Notes: generated from the sequence alone by a model not told the origin. A stretch of 64,000 nt of DNA from Macrostomum hystrix (GCA_950097015.1 CATNEN010000001.1:7683001-7747000), one strand, 5' to 3'; numbered from the stretch's first letter, positions 34,182-46,657 are shown. Translations and numbers: made by a program.

Positions 34182-37100
34182 TCACTTTGAAGCCGCAGCC
34201 TTCCTAGCCGCCCGCAGCAGAGCCCAGATGCACAATGGTCGCATGTAGCCCAGGGAACGAAAGCGTCCGTCGGAGAAAATCGCCTCCGGTGTCTGATAGG
34301 CCAGGCCGAAATTGTCCCAGACTGTGCGATAAGTGCCGCCAGCGCAGGTCCAAGCCTCATTGGTCAGGCCGGCTTCCAGCATCAGCGCTGCGACACCGTA
34401 GGAGACGCCAATCCAGGATTCTTCGGCTTGAATGGATCGCAGTTCCGGTCCAGGCGGCTTAATTAGCCGACCGCCATTAAATAGGCCCATTTGGCCGTTA
34501 AAACTCTGCAAATTTTGCGTTAAACAATCTTGTGAGATAGGATCAAAATATCAAATATTAAAACCTGATACGAGGAGTCTTCGTTTTGGGAATTCCCTGC
34601 GCATAATATAAAACAGGGTTTTCTCGATAAGGTATAATACGGCGTGGGTTTTCCCAATCAGGAATCCCCAGCGTGTGAACTGGAATAGAGTTTTCCAAAT
34701 TGGAAACCCTAAGTCCATAATGTAACATAGGGAATCCCCATAGTATAATCTGACATGGGGTTTTCCCGATTGGGAATGCCGTGTATATGTATAGCATGGG
34801 TTTTCCTTATTGGAAATCAGGCACGTAGCTTTTCCCACTAGGAATCCCCAGTTAGTATTAAGCACGGGTTTTCCCAGTTGGGAATCTCCATTGTATAATC
34901 TGGCATTGGGTTTTTCCTGATTGGGATTCCCCAGCGTTAAATTTGAAATGGTGTTTTTCTAATTATAAATCCTACTCTATTATGTAACATAGGGTATTTC
35001 CAATAGGGAATCCCATGTTTAAATTAGAACAAGGTTTTCCTAATTTGGAATCCCAATGTATTTAATCTGGAATGGGTTTTTTTTAATTGGGAATACCTGT
35101 GCATATTGTGACATTCTCTTTTGGGAATCCCTGACGCAAAATCTAGACGGGGTTTTCCCGATTGGGAATCCGCAGTGTTGAATGAGGAATGGGGTTTTCC
35201 CAATTAGGAACCCCTATTGACATATGAAAGTATGTCATATTTTCGATCTGAAATCTGCTTTCGTTTAACTACCTGGGCTAAACAGTTGCATTTAAAAACT
35301 GTTTCCATAGTAACGCGAACCGCTTCGTCGGGTAGCAACGGTTCCTCGTCTGGGGTGGAAGTTTTCTCAGCGTTCACAGGTTGAGACGCTTTCAGCATCC
35401 AATAGCCGAACAGCTGATCGGACATGACCGTGTCAGAGAATCGGCCGCCAGTGTCGAATCGAAATTGTTCCCCAGTCCATAGTTTGGCCAGGTAGCTGGC
35501 TCTGGCGCGATCGGCCAATCGGCGCCATTCAGCAGCGTCCGAGTCCGATCGGTCGGTCGTAGCGGCGGACATTTCGGCGGTGGCTCGCAGAGCGGCTAGC
35601 CACAGGCCGGCGCAGTAGGCTGACACTCCGGTCATGGGCCAGGCGTCGTAGGTTTGATCGGCGTAGCCTGCAGTGTTGTTAATTTTAGCTGCGTTTAAAA
35701 ATAGCCTAGGGAAAGGATTTCCCGGGAATTCCGATAAAGGAAAATGTTCTTTCGGGAAGACCCTATAATGGATTTTCACGGGACTTTCGACACATAATCA
35801 GGCAAGGGATTGATTCCCTGGGAAATCCAATCTTGGACACCCCAAAATAGATTTTCACGGGATTTTCGACAGAGCATCCGAAAAAGGATTCACTCGGAAA
35901 TCAAACCTAGGACACCCAGAACGGACTTTCTTGGGATTTCCGACACAGAAAGGAATTCCCTGGGAAATCCAATCTTGAACATCCTAGAATGGATATTCAC
36001 AGGATTTCCGAAATAGAATCCGGAATGGAATTCCGCGGGAAATCCAAACTTGGATACCACAGAAGTTATTTTCGTGAATTTTGACACAGAATCCAAATAG
36101 GGATTCCCTCGAAAATCCAACCTCGGACACCCCATAATGGATTTTTTGGGTTTTCCGACACATAATCAGGCAAGGGATTTCCTAGGAAATCCAATATTGG
36201 AGACTCCATAAACTTTTCTCGTGGATTTCGACCTAAAACCATTAAAAAATTATGAAGCCAGCGACTAAGTGTTTACGCACCGGTATTCTCCACTAGTCCA
36301 TCGTTGTCAGTGTCCCATTGTAGACAGTGTCGCATTAAGCCTTCAACGGCGGGCATCATGTCGGCCAGGTATTCGGCATTGTACTCCGGCAATAATTTCC
36401 AATCTCGATAGACGCAGAGTACAAACTTAGGATTTAAATCGCGCCAATCGTCGCTGCACATCATTATGTAACTGTTGACGCGAATAAATGGCTCGTCCTC
36501 TGTATGATGAAACAGAAAGGGTTTAAAAAACTATTTACTACTGAAAGTAGTCCGAAATAAGAAAGCAACTTTTTATCAAACCTGGATCGCCCAGATCGTG
36601 AGGCAGAGCCATGCGCTGATTGCGTGCAGTCCTGGTGTTAGTAACCACCCAATAGACTTTGGTCTGATCTTCATCAAGGGCAGCTTTGGCTGGAAGTAAT
36701 GACAAAAAATTGTTTAGAGCGAGAAACAGGTGCGCTGTGATTTGGATTTCATTAGAGTGGTAAGTACAGTTGGAATTAAGAGGTGTAGTAATCTATGACC
36801 AGGAGTTCCTCGGCGCCAGGTCAAGGAAATTTCGAAAGTTTATTTCGGGAATCTATTTTGGAAATTCTCTTTCAGGGGTTTCTTTGAGAATCCTTAGGGT
36901 ATTCCTTTCGGGAATTCCTATGGGGGAATCCATTTCGGGAAATGCTTTCGGGAATCCCTTTCGGGAATCAATTTCGGGAATCTCTTTTGGGAATCCCTTC
37001 CGGGAATCCCTTCCGGGAATCCCTTCCAGGAATCCCTTCCAGGAATCCCTTCCGGGAATCCCCTTCGGGATTCCCTTTCACGAATACCTTTCGGGAATCC

Positions 37101-40100
37101 ATTTCGGGGATCCCGTACACGAATCTTATTACGAACTTTCCGGAAATTTTCGGTCATTATTTTATTGGAAATTTCTCTTAGGTAGCGCCTTTGGAATCCA
37201 ATGGTTGAAATCATAAGTACTCTTCGTACCACAAATGTGGTTGTGACGACACAGCCAACTAAAACTTACCAAAATCGTACTGAATAGCCATCTGTAATTT
37301 TGGGAAATTTTCCAAAAATGCCCACGAGGCGTAAGTGTGCACATCGTACGTTGAGTACATGCGGTACTCGTGACCCTCTAGGTAGGCGAATAAGCCCATG
37401 TCGGCCTTCACCGGACAGGCCCAACGGCCTGGTTCAGAGTGAATAGCGTTGACGTCGCCTCCGTCTAGCCAGACGCTGCCCGAATCGCTCAGATAGTAGC
37501 TCTCGTTGAAGACGGCTGACTTGAACCAGTCGGGCAATCCGGCATCGTTTAAAACGCCACTGTGCCACTTCCGGATGGCGTCTAGCCAATCAGGAAGGCG
37601 ACGAAACGCGTGACGAATCAGAGCGATGGTGGCCTCTGATTGGCTGCCGTTGAACCAGCGAACGTGGCGTCTGAAATGGTTTGCAAAATGGCGAGTAAGA
37701 GTCGTTGCTTTGATAGCGAGATGTGTGAAAACTCAGGCTAGTAAGAGTCGCAGTTTCGATAGCGGGAGGTGTGAAAATTCAGGCTAGTAAGAGTCGCAGT
37801 TTCGATAGCGTGGTGTGAAAACTCAGGCTAGTAAGAGTCGCAGTTTCGATAGCGGGAGGTGTGAAAATTCAGGCTAGTAAGAGTCGCAGTTTCGATAGCG
37901 TGGTGTGAAAAATCAGGCTAGTAAGAGTCGCAGTTTCGATAGCGGGAGGTGTGAAAATTCAGGCTAGTAAGAGTCGCAGTTTCGATAGCGGGAGGTGTGA
38001 AAATTCTGTCTAGTAAGAGTCGCAGTTTCGATAGCGGGAGGTGTGAAAATTCAGGCTAGTAAGAGTCGCAGTTTCGATAGCGTGGTGTGAAAACTCAGGC
38101 TAGTAAGAGTCACAGTTTCGATAGCGGGAGGTGTGAAAATTCAGGCTAGTAAGAGTCGCAGTTTCGATAGCGGGAGGTGTGAAAATTCTGTCTAGTAAGA
38201 GTCGCAGTTTCGATAGCGGGAGGTGTGAAAATTCAGGCTAGTAAGAGTCGCAGTTTCGATAGCGTGGTGTGAAAACTCAGGCTAGTAAGAGTCACAGTTT
38301 CGATAGCGGGAGGTGTGAAAATTCAGGCTAGTAAGAGTCGCAGTTTCGATAGCGTGGTGTGAAAACTCAGGCTAGTAAGAGTCACAGTTTCGATAGCGGG
38401 AGGTGTGAAAGTTCAGGCTAGTAAGAGTCGCAGTTTCGATAGCGGGAGGTGTGAAAATTCAGGCTAGTAAGAGTCGCAGTTTCGATAGCGTGGTGTGAAA
38501 AATCTGACTACACGAGTCGCTTCTTAAATGAGCGCTCACCTCGTGTAGGACTGCTGGCCGGCATGAAATTTCACGCTAGGCATGTGCCAAGCAAGACAGA
38601 ATTTGGCAGATTCCACGGACTGACGAGCTGGTACTCTGCTAGTGACACAGACAGCGGTGGCAATCTCTTCTCCGGTTTTAGTCGCCAGATTGTCATTTTC
38701 AGCAGCAAATTTACTATCTGAATCAGACTGTGGCCAACTGATTAGACGACCCGTGTTTAACAGTGAGTACCATAGTCGATTAGCCATAGTTGGATCCTTA
38801 GCTGGATCGAAACGCGGCCAAATTGTCACGGAGGACTGTAAATTGTTGTCGGTACAAAACACTAATTAATAAAGGCTTCATAAGTAATTGAATAAGTAAA
38901 TCTTCGTTATGGGGCACGGATTGCTAGTCCACATGCCAATATTGGGCAGCAAAATTATATTTCTGTAATCATGACTTCGGCTCGCATTTTTTGCTGCTTT
39001 TGTAAGTATCGAATCATTTTTTAGATTAAAATGAAAAAAATTAGGCCTTATGAACGGCTGATGAACTGTTTTCTTCATGGCATGACACACCACTATGAAC
39101 AGAAAAGTAATTGCACTTAAACTTTTCGTTAAACTCACATTATCAGCGGGCATTGCTGCCACACCATAGGTGCAAGGCAAACCGGCCATCTGCTGATGAA
39201 TTAGCGCGCCAATCGGGCCAGTTTGTTGACCAGTCTGGTTATCGTTAAACGGCTCAACGGTGACCCCGCCTGCTCTATCGGCCGAGGTGCCGTCGCCATT
39301 TTTAAAGCAGAATGTCAGGCTAACTTCCAGATCTTCGCCTAAAGAATTCTCTACGCGCCATTCGAATAAAGCGACGGGTAGGCAGGAGTCCTGTGCAGGG
39401 AAAATTGATTTGGAATTCGCAGTTAGTAAATAGTAAATAGGCACACGTAAAATAGCAACTCGACAATATGTAAGGGATAAATACGCAGCCAGCTAGAGGC
39501 ATTTCTGCTGACTCCTGAATATACACGCACACATACTGTACGCAGGCAGGTACACTCAAAAGTTATGTACATCTCTATTTCAATTGACTTTCTCATCGTC
39601 AAAAAAGGCACACTAATAGTCGTAAGCAACACAAACACGCAAGTATTCTCTACTCGGCTGCGCCCCAGTGTGAAATTAGGCGGGAGTTGCGAAAACTCAG
39701 GCTATTAAGATACGCTCTTTCGATAGCAGGAGGTGTGAAAATTCAGGCTAGTAAGAGTCGCAGTTTCGATAACGGGAGGTGTGAAAATTCAGGCTAGTAA
39801 GAGTCGCAGTTTCGATAGCGGGAGGTGTGAAAATTCAGGCTAGTAAGAGTCGCAGTTTCGATAACGGGAGGTGTGAAAACTCAGGCTAGTAAGAGTCGCA
39901 GTTTCGATATCGGGAGGTGTGAAAATTCAGGCTAGTAAGAGTCGCAGTTTGGATAACGGGAGGTGTGAAAACTCAGGCTAGTAAGAGTCGCAGTTTCGAT
40001 ATCGGGAGGTGTGAAAACTCAGGCTAGTACGAGTCGCAGTTTCGATAGCGGGAGGTGTGAAAATTCAGGCTAGTAAGAGTCGCAGTTTCAATAGCGGGAG

Positions 40101-40942
40101 GTGTGAAAATTCTGGCTAGTGAGAGTCTTTGTTTCGATAGCGGGAGGTGTGAAAACTCAGGCTAGTAGTTTTGATAGCCGGTTATTTTATATTATATTTT
40201 CAAATGACTTTGACGATTAGAAAATTAAAATTAGCAGGACAATCTCTATTCGATAGAGGACCAGACGGTGTCCAATAAAAATTACCGTATAATCGTGTGG
40301 CACAACCGGACTAGTCTGTCGACAGAGCAGCCTAACGCCACGATAGGGTAGCTTATAGACAGTCCAGGACTGCGGATAGAGGCCATGATAGGCACAGGAC
40401 TCTTCGGGCATGCCGCTGGCCCAGCCAGCCATCGCTGGCCGGCGAAAATTTTTAAACACTAGGGCTCGTTGAAACACAGTGCCGCCTCGTTTGCGCAGCG
40501 TCACAATGAAACAATCGGCCTCAGGCTGTTCATACTCGTACAATCCAGGCACCAACTGGAAGCGACGAAATTCGCCGCGAAAACCTCGACCAATACTGCC
40601 GCAGCCGAGTCCGCCAAGTGGCACACCGTACACTGGCTCGTACGGCACGTGTACTAAGCCGTCGATGAACGGTCGACGCTTCTCTATGAAACGTTTTCTC
40701 AAATAGAATTTAAACAGATAGCGCAAAGACGGCAGAAGCAGTTCCAATAGTTGATGCCAACGCGGTCGATGAAACGGTTGGCAACTAGCGAATTCGCGGC
40801 TAAATGTGGCCAGCCAGCCGTGAGACGGCGGGCGCCAATCGTCCGGACAGTTGAGCTCGGCGAAAAGAGCCTCCGCGGCGGCTTGATCTTTGCTCCAAGC
40901 CTGCTGCTGCTGCTGCGCAGCACCATTCTGTTCGTGTGTCAT
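34182..40942 (-). CDS. GBA2: Non-lysosomal glucosylceramidase GBA2 (GH116)
   Basis: Hydrolyses glucosylceramide at ER/plasma membranes. Eight exons with matching phases: 40942-40286, 39390-39139, 38835-38540, 37670-37270, 36689-36582, 36499-36281, 35667-35273 and 34505-34182, giving 883 residues against 927 in human. The N-terminal beta-domain carries PVYGVPLGGLGCGSIGRGF, and the GH116 catalytic domain follows. FNESYYLSDSGSVWL holds the catalytic nucleophile Glu position (NEL/NES) and GYADQTYDAW the acid/base Asp region. YLEGHEYRMYSTYDVH, RMALPHDLGDP and the tail RFRSLGYMRPLCIWAL are strongly conserved. Start is the first ATG (MTHEQNG); an acceptor CAG lies 18 bases upstream. Every long intron carries tandem repeats. 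Confidence 0.95.
34560..35215. repeat. About 62-bp degenerate repeat in GBA2 intron 7
   Basis: About ten diverged units built around GGGTTTTCCCGATTGGGAATCC and a spacer such as CAGTGTATAATCTGACAT. The GGGAATCC core is shared with the neighbouring 13-bp arrays. It fills the intron between 34505 and 35273. Confidence 0.9.
35700..36250. repeat. About 75-bp degenerate repeat in GBA2 intron 6
   Basis: Seven or so imperfect units with GGATTCCCTGGGAAATCCAA, a TTGGACACCCCA block and GGATTTTCACGGGATTTTCG. It lies between exons 35273-35667 and 36281-36499. Confidence 0.9.
36835..37115. repeat. 13-bp GGGAATCCCTTTC minisatellite in GBA2 intron 4
   Basis: About 20 copies of the same unit as the array at 33690-34055, in the same orientation, with a local variant GGGAATCCCTTCC. 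It occupies the intron between 36689 and 37270. Confidence 0.94.
37690..38510. repeat. 43/46-bp minisatellite in GBA2 intron 3
   Basis: About 18 copies of a unit with CTAGTAAGAGTCGCAGTTTC, then GATAGCGGGAGGTGTGAAAA and TTCAGG. The 43-bp variant has CGTGGTGTGAAAACTCAGG. Copies alternate in a higher-order pattern. The same family fills part of GBA2 intron 1. Confidence 0.96.
39470..39662 (-). mobile_element. SINE family B fragment in GBA2 intron 1
   Basis: Antisense remnant: CAGCTAGAGGCATTTCTGC, TGACTCCTGAATATACACGC, ACTTTCTCATCGTC, CTCGGCTGCGCCCCA. The tail and the tRNA head are lost. Confidence 0.65.
39665..40180. repeat. 46-bp minisatellite in GBA2 intron 1
   Basis: About 11 copies of the same 46-bp family as intron 3 (CTAGTAAGAGTCGCAGTTTC, GATAGCGGGAGGTGTGAAAA), in the same orientation. 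The local variants (GATAACGGG, GATATCGGG) differ from those of intron 3. Confidence 0.95.
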
Positions 40943-40960
40943 TCCGTTCAAGTTGTCCAC

Positions 40961-41640
40961 CTGTTGTTTTTTATGCTGTAATTTAGAGTTTTTGGTAGTT
41001 TATCATAACAAGTAGCACAATTTTATACTTTTTAAACAAAATGCCGCTTGAAAACTAACGCTATTTAGTTATCTAACACAGAACAATAATTAGGTAACTT
41101 GGCCTGATATAAAAGACATACGTTGGCACTTCAGAAACATTTTGCACTTTTGATAGTCGCGACTAGGTTTTTTTAGTGGAATGATTTTCACAGTACCCGT
41201 ATAATACTTCAAAAGATGTCTTGCCGGGTGAAGATAGTCTTTAAGAGCAAAGCTACTTCGAAAGAAACAGACAAGTGTTAACAAAACGGGAAAATTATTT
41301 CTAACTCGAAAATCTACATTTCAACTTGCGTTAAAAAAATTCTAACTATTTTAAAGTTTACAAGAAAGAAAATCTGATCCAGATATATTCAATTAGAGAC
41401 AGTTATTAGAAAATTAGGATAATATTCTAAAATGTTTTCTTAAATCAGTGGATGGTTAGTAATTAGAAGATATTTTTTATTAGCCGCGCATGAGAAGATG
41501 CTTAAAAAACTAAAAAAACCACCGAATGGATTTAGCAATCATGGACAAGAATTCATGTTTGATTCTGCGAATGAATATTCTTAGAATAATATACTAGTCA
41601 GCGCGGAGTTTTTTTGTTAAGGCGAACACATATAAAAGTA
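40961..41640. other. AT-rich divergent intergenic region
   Basis: Region upstream of GBA2 (-). No coding ORF, array or SINE recognised. Confidence 0.55.
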
Positions 41641-42545
41641 GTCTAAGTATTGTGATAAAGAAAGACTACACATCCTTATCAGGGAGGGAGCAGGGAGCAG
41701 GGAGGAAGGGAGGCGGCGCAGGAGCGCCCGACCCATCCCCAACGTTACTAGTCATCGTTTCAGCAGCAGGAAGTGATTTTGAGAGTCTTTTGGCAACAGC
41801 ACCAAGCCATGACCATCCTCAACCTCCGCTTTGAAGTCTTCTTTTTTACAACTCCTAACACTCACCCAGCTTGCCGCAAATGTGTTGTGCTCTAACAGAA
41901 TCTTGCGCCCAGTAGGTCTTTCTGACGACACAATAGCAGCAGCTGGAGTATTAAAACCCCTTGGCTTCTGCCTCTCACATCAAATCTTATCCAATAAAAT
42001 TAGCTCTGCTACAAAGAAGCACTATCAGCCTTTTCTGTTTGTCCGATTCAGGGCGCCAAGCAGCATTGCTGTAATTTTTTCTCCACCCAAACTCCTTCCG
42101 CGGTTTCCAAGGCGAACCTGTTTAAGGGGGTGGAGCAGACAGGGGACGCTGGAGACAGGGCAAAAAAAGAATAATAAAAAGACAACATCGCTAATGCGTC
42201 AGAACAGACGAGGAAGATACTATTTCTATAGCTCCTGTCAACACATTCTGAGCGCTGAATCGCGAATACAAGTTGAGAACTACTTGAAGAAAGGTAAGCC
42301 TAACTACAATCATACAAGGTGTTGCTCTTTACGAGTTAACTAGCAAACCGATGTAGATACTGCAAAGAACTGTCACTTTCATAACCGATATCTACATTTA
42401 CTTGTTTGTAGAGAAATCTCTGAAGGCCAAAAATATGTTTATACGTTAAATTTCATTCACTATTTAAAAACTTGGCGATAGGCCCACTACTTTGAAGATT
42501 CGAATCTTTAAGTCTTATCCGATACATTCCAGCAGCAACCCATCA
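41641..42545. other. Compositionally distinct leader region, unrecognised
   Basis: Begins with a purine-rich run near 41680-41720 (AGGGAGGGAGCAGGGAGC) and includes an open frame of 170 codons at 41831-42343. The peptide (KSSFLQLLTLTQLAANVLC) has no recognised domain. It lies just upstream of the disordered-protein gene starting at 42554. It could be a decayed mobile element or a 5' untranslated exon. Confidence 0.35.
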
Positions 42546-42553
42546 TAAAAATC

Positions 42554-44975
42554 ATGAAGTCTGCGGCAGTCGCAGCTGCTGCATCTAAAGCTTCCCTAGC
42601 AAGCAACACTGACAACGGCGGAGAGAATAGCAATGCTGGTCGAGCTAGGTTGCTAAGCCACTTAATCAGCGACGAATCTAGCCGACATCAGCAACAATCT
42701 CAGAATCGACTGGATTTGCCAAGACCGTTGACGGCTAAACGCCGACTATCAGGGGCGCATCAAGAGACAGCCGCAGCCGCAGCCGCAGCAGCGCAAGTGC
42801 CAGTGGGTGTTGAAAAGCCGACAATAGCTAGCCGACTGCGCAGCAGTGTTGGAGGCATAAACGTTGGATCCAATAGCACCAGCGGACTACTAGGAATTGT
42901 CGGAGACACTGGGCCTAGACGAAGATCGCAAAGGATCGCTCCTCTTTTGCCGTTTCGATTGAGAAGTCAGCAAGTAAGTTTTCTACTAAATTTGGTTTCG
43001 TTTTCTTTTAATTTAAAAAACATTGACAGTACTTCCTTCGTATTTTTCAATTTTTTAGATTGCATCTAATGATGTTGGCAACGGAACAGGAAATAGCGAA
43101 ACTGGAGGTGTTCGATTCGGTCGCCTTAGCAACCCACGGCAATTATCTGGAGTAGCCAGGGGCGGCGGCGGTGCTGGCAGAGCCACTAACCTGTGCTACT
43201 ACAGCGGCGGTGCAGGGGCGTTTGGACGAAACGGAGTGGGCATCGGTGCGCCCTACCTGCCTAAGAGTGCCGCTCTGCAGGCGCGACGCGGCAGCAACGC
43301 TGGCTCACGACGAGCCTCAAACAGCAGCGGAGTCGGCATCCTTTTAAATGGCAACGGCGGTGGCAACAGTACTCCCGGCAGTAGGCGAAGCTCCCAGGCG
43401 AGCATTCGCAGTCAAGGCTCAAACGCCGGTGGAGGCGGTGCAGAAAGCGGACGCAAGAAAGCCAGTAAAGCACCAGTTCCAACTATGCTAATCGACGTGC
43501 AAATCCAGCTGCCGCAGTCGCGACACTGGCCAAAATGGCAGCGGGATCGCATCGCTAATAGCTTGTTTGGTAATCGACCCGGAGAAGAACAGTGGATTAC
43601 CCTGGACCAATTGGACGAGAAAATGCGCCAACTGCTACTGCTTAGACCGCAATCAGCTGGAAAAGAAGCTACACCCGCAGTTGGTATTGAGGCATCGGAC
43701 GAGGACTCTGAATCAGCATCGACGTCCAGACGTCGTCAGCGCAATCAGCACAGGCGGGCATCTTTGCGCTCGCGATCACCATCACCGAATGGCAGTAAAG
43801 GAAGTGAAGGCTATCAACAACAGGCGCTGCAGCCGCAGCAGCAACAGCTATTGCTGCGAATAAAGGCTAGACAACCAGCGACTGAGCGACAGTTAACACG
43901 CAGAAGGCCGTCATTTTCACTCGCAGCAACAGCAACCGAGGTGGCCAGTGCGGTTTCAGCAAAGCAGCACTATCATCAGCAGACATCAGCAACTACAGCT
44001 CAACTGGCTTCAGGTGTAGCACGTCGCAGAGGGAGTCATGCTAACCTAGTATTCCCTCACAGATGGCCAAGCGCTCGACCTACATCGTCTGCAACGCAAA
44101 ATACAACGACGGTATCTACAGCAACGGCAGCAGGGGCGACAACAACGCAGTACGAGCAGCGAGTCCCAGCCAGACAGGATCTAAACATTCAGGCGGCCGC
44201 AACTGTTACATCAACAAGCCAGACTAAAGTTGGCGAATCAGTGGCACATGCAGACAACGATAAGACAACCAGGCAGCAACATCCGGCGAGACGATTTCAC
44301 AAGGTCGGATTAGGCAGGGCAAGAGCAGGACGACTGTTAAAGACAGTCTCGGAGCAGAGGTTTAGTTTTCTGGGTGCAGCTGCGGGAGGCGGAAGACGCG
44401 GCTCGACTGTCACCGCTATTGCTGCCGCAGCGTCTGCCGGTACAGGAAGTTCAACGAAGGCTGGAAGTACAGGAAATGAGACTAAAAATGTCAATAGAGC
44501 TGGCAATGGCATAAAATTAGCAGCAAATCATGGAGGCGGCGGTCGCATCTGTGGTGACGATCCCTACACGAGCCAACTACGCAATAGTGTGCACAATACC
44601 TACTACAATCCAGGACCTGTGGATGCGGCTGAAGCTGCAGCAAACAATTCACAAAGCATGACAGTATCAAAAACTACCGGTGGCAATACTTCTTCAACGA
44701 AAGGATCAGCAACAGCAACAGCAGCAGCAGCAGGATTAGGAACGGCAACAACTGGCAAAGGAGTTGCCAGTTTAACTCACAGCATTAGCACACCAAGCAT
44801 TGTGATCGACGTTGCAGGAAGCGACGACATTGGGAGTGGCATTGCGGTTGCATCATCAGGTGCATCAACTGACACAGTTAGTGTTTTTGGCCAATCAACA
44901 CTGACAGCAGCATCAGCACTGCGTGGTCGAAAAGCGCCAGTGCAGAGCTTGCTTCAAGTGCCAGGATTTTACTGA
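42554..44975 (+). CDS. Unrecognised disordered Ala/Ser/Arg-rich protein
   Basis: Two exons, 42554-42973 and 43059-44975, join in phase 0 to 778 residues. Most of the protein is low complexity (poly-Ala, Gly-rich, Gln-rich, Thr-rich), with many RRxS motifs (RRRSQR, SRRASNS, SRRSSQ, RRGSN, RRASLRS) that could be basophilic-kinase sites. One block looks folded and probably conserved: PTMLIDVQIQLPQSRHWPKW, continuing QRDRIANSLFG and EEQWITLDQLDEKMRQLLLL (about residues 285-350 of the joined protein). Other structured-looking patches are DPYTSQLRNSVHNTYYNPG and STPSIVIDVAGSDD. An acceptor-like CATTCCAG lies about 24 bases before the ATG. Strong codon bias and no stops across 1.9 kb support real coding. 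Function unknown. Confidence 0.72.
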
Positions 44976-45352
44976 CCAATATATCTAATGCAACAATTGA
45001 AGTTTAAAGCTTTTTTCCGAGTAAAAACTTCAACACAGTCACTTGCACCAATTAGCTGAATGTTGCCACTTGCAAACTCAGCTCTGTTTAGGCCTACAAA
45101 GCAGAAATAGTTTTCTCAGCTACAAAGTCACTACTTTAAGTAGCAATAAGGCTTTTGTATTAAAATTTGAAACAAAATGGTTGAAATTTTGAAATTAAAT
45201 TAGAAAAATCTAGACTACTATACTTGTTCTATGATATAAATTTCAATGGATAAACAAGCAGATTAGTGCAAATTTATGTAGAAAACAAGAAAAAATGTTT
45301 GGCTTTCAATATGCTTTTTTAATGTAAGCTGGATCTCACAAAATAGTTAGAT

Positions 45353-45708
45353 CAGGGGTAGGCAAACTTATTTGCTGGCGGGCCAAAGATAGAACCTAAA
45401 AGATGACAGCAGGCCGCATTGACTGTATAAATATGAGGTAGGGGAGAGATGAGACATGAGAGAGATGAGACAGGGAAGAGATTAGACATGGGAGAGATTT
45501 GACACGGGAGAGATTAGACACAGAAGAGATTGAGACATGGGAGAAATTAGACACTGGAGAGATTAGATACGAGAGCGATGAGACACGGGAGAGATTAGAC
45601 ATGAGAGAGATGAAACAATACACTTTAGATGTCAGAAGGGGCAATGGGCCGGATTTGGGAGCTTCAAGGGCAGCATCTGGCCCACGGGCCAGAGTTTGCC
45701 TACCCCTG
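45353..45708. mobile_element. Non-autonomous hAT transposon (MITE)
   Basis: Terminal inverted repeats CAGGGGTAGGCAAAC at both ends, extended by GGCGGGCCA and complement TGGCCCACGGGCC. A perfect 8-bp target duplication AGTTAGAT lies at 45345-45352 and 45709-45716. An 8-bp duplication and CAGGGGTxGGCAAAC ends are hallmarks of hAT elements. The interior is a GAGAGAT/GACA(C/T)GG tandem repeat and has no transposase. Intact ends and perfect duplication indicate a fairly young insertion. Confidence 0.88.
45425..45625. repeat. GAGAGATTAGACATGG-type tandem repeat inside the hAT MITE
   Basis: About 12 imperfect 15-17 bp units within the transposon body. Open frames on both strands here derive from the repeat. 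Confidence 0.85.
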
Positions 45709-45716
45709 AGTTAGAT

Positions 45717-46657
45717 GGTCAACAAGATGGTCAAAATGTGATTGTTTTATTATAAAATTGTATTCATTTTTCATACAATTTTAGATTTACAATGCAGATT
45801 GAGCTATACATTTCCATAGATGAGTTTTTTACTTTGATTCTGCAATCTAATTTGATGCACAGAAGCACAAATATAATTATAGATATTATTTTTAAAGCCT
45901 TTGAATTGGTTAAATTATCACTGCTTTAAACTTTCATCAATTGTCTAAAAATAAAATAATATATCTACTATATAGAATAATTATTACAAGCCATGAAATT
46001 TCTATAATTAGCTTTATAAACTTAGTTCCAAGTTTATAATAAATTATAATAAATTATAAGTTATAATAAATTGATCACAAAATGACACAGCCCTAGCTAG
46101 CTATACTCTGCAACATAATTTAAAAGCAACTGATATATATATATATACTTCAAAGATTCAAAGAATACTTCAAAGAATAGAAGCTGCAAAGTATTTGTTT
46201 CAATGGCAAAATTATTTTTAAAAAACAATGCTAGACATATACTAGGTAGTTTTACATATATTAAAATAAATGTAGAACTTGCATTTAATTACTTCAGAGA
46301 AGTTACAAATTTTAAACATTACTATTAATAAAACTTTATATGTGCCCTATTAAAATTTGTACTCCAACTGATAGCAAGCTTGAAAATATCTAAGCTTAGC
46401 TTTTTGTAACTAGGTAAGGAGTTGAATGATAAAGTTACAATCATATACAAGTATTATAATTTTAGTATGCTTCTGAAAGTTAGCCAGCAGTGCATTGTGA
46501 GATAAATAGAACTAGGCTATTATAACTGAAATTTGCGGCATAGACATATGATTAAACCCTAAATTAACTTACAGAATCTACTTTGCTTTCTAGCCTTAGC
46601 CCCACAGTTCAGATTATCACAATCAAAGATGATTAGGATATTTGTTGCATTAATTTA
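45717..46657. other. AT-rich intergenic DNA
   Basis: No coding ORF, array or element recognised apart from a short (AT)n run near 46133. Confidence 0.6.

Noticed and set aside
41831-42343. 170-codon frame as a gene
   Set aside because: No recognisable domain, no clear splice signals and mixed composition; kept only as an unexplained region.
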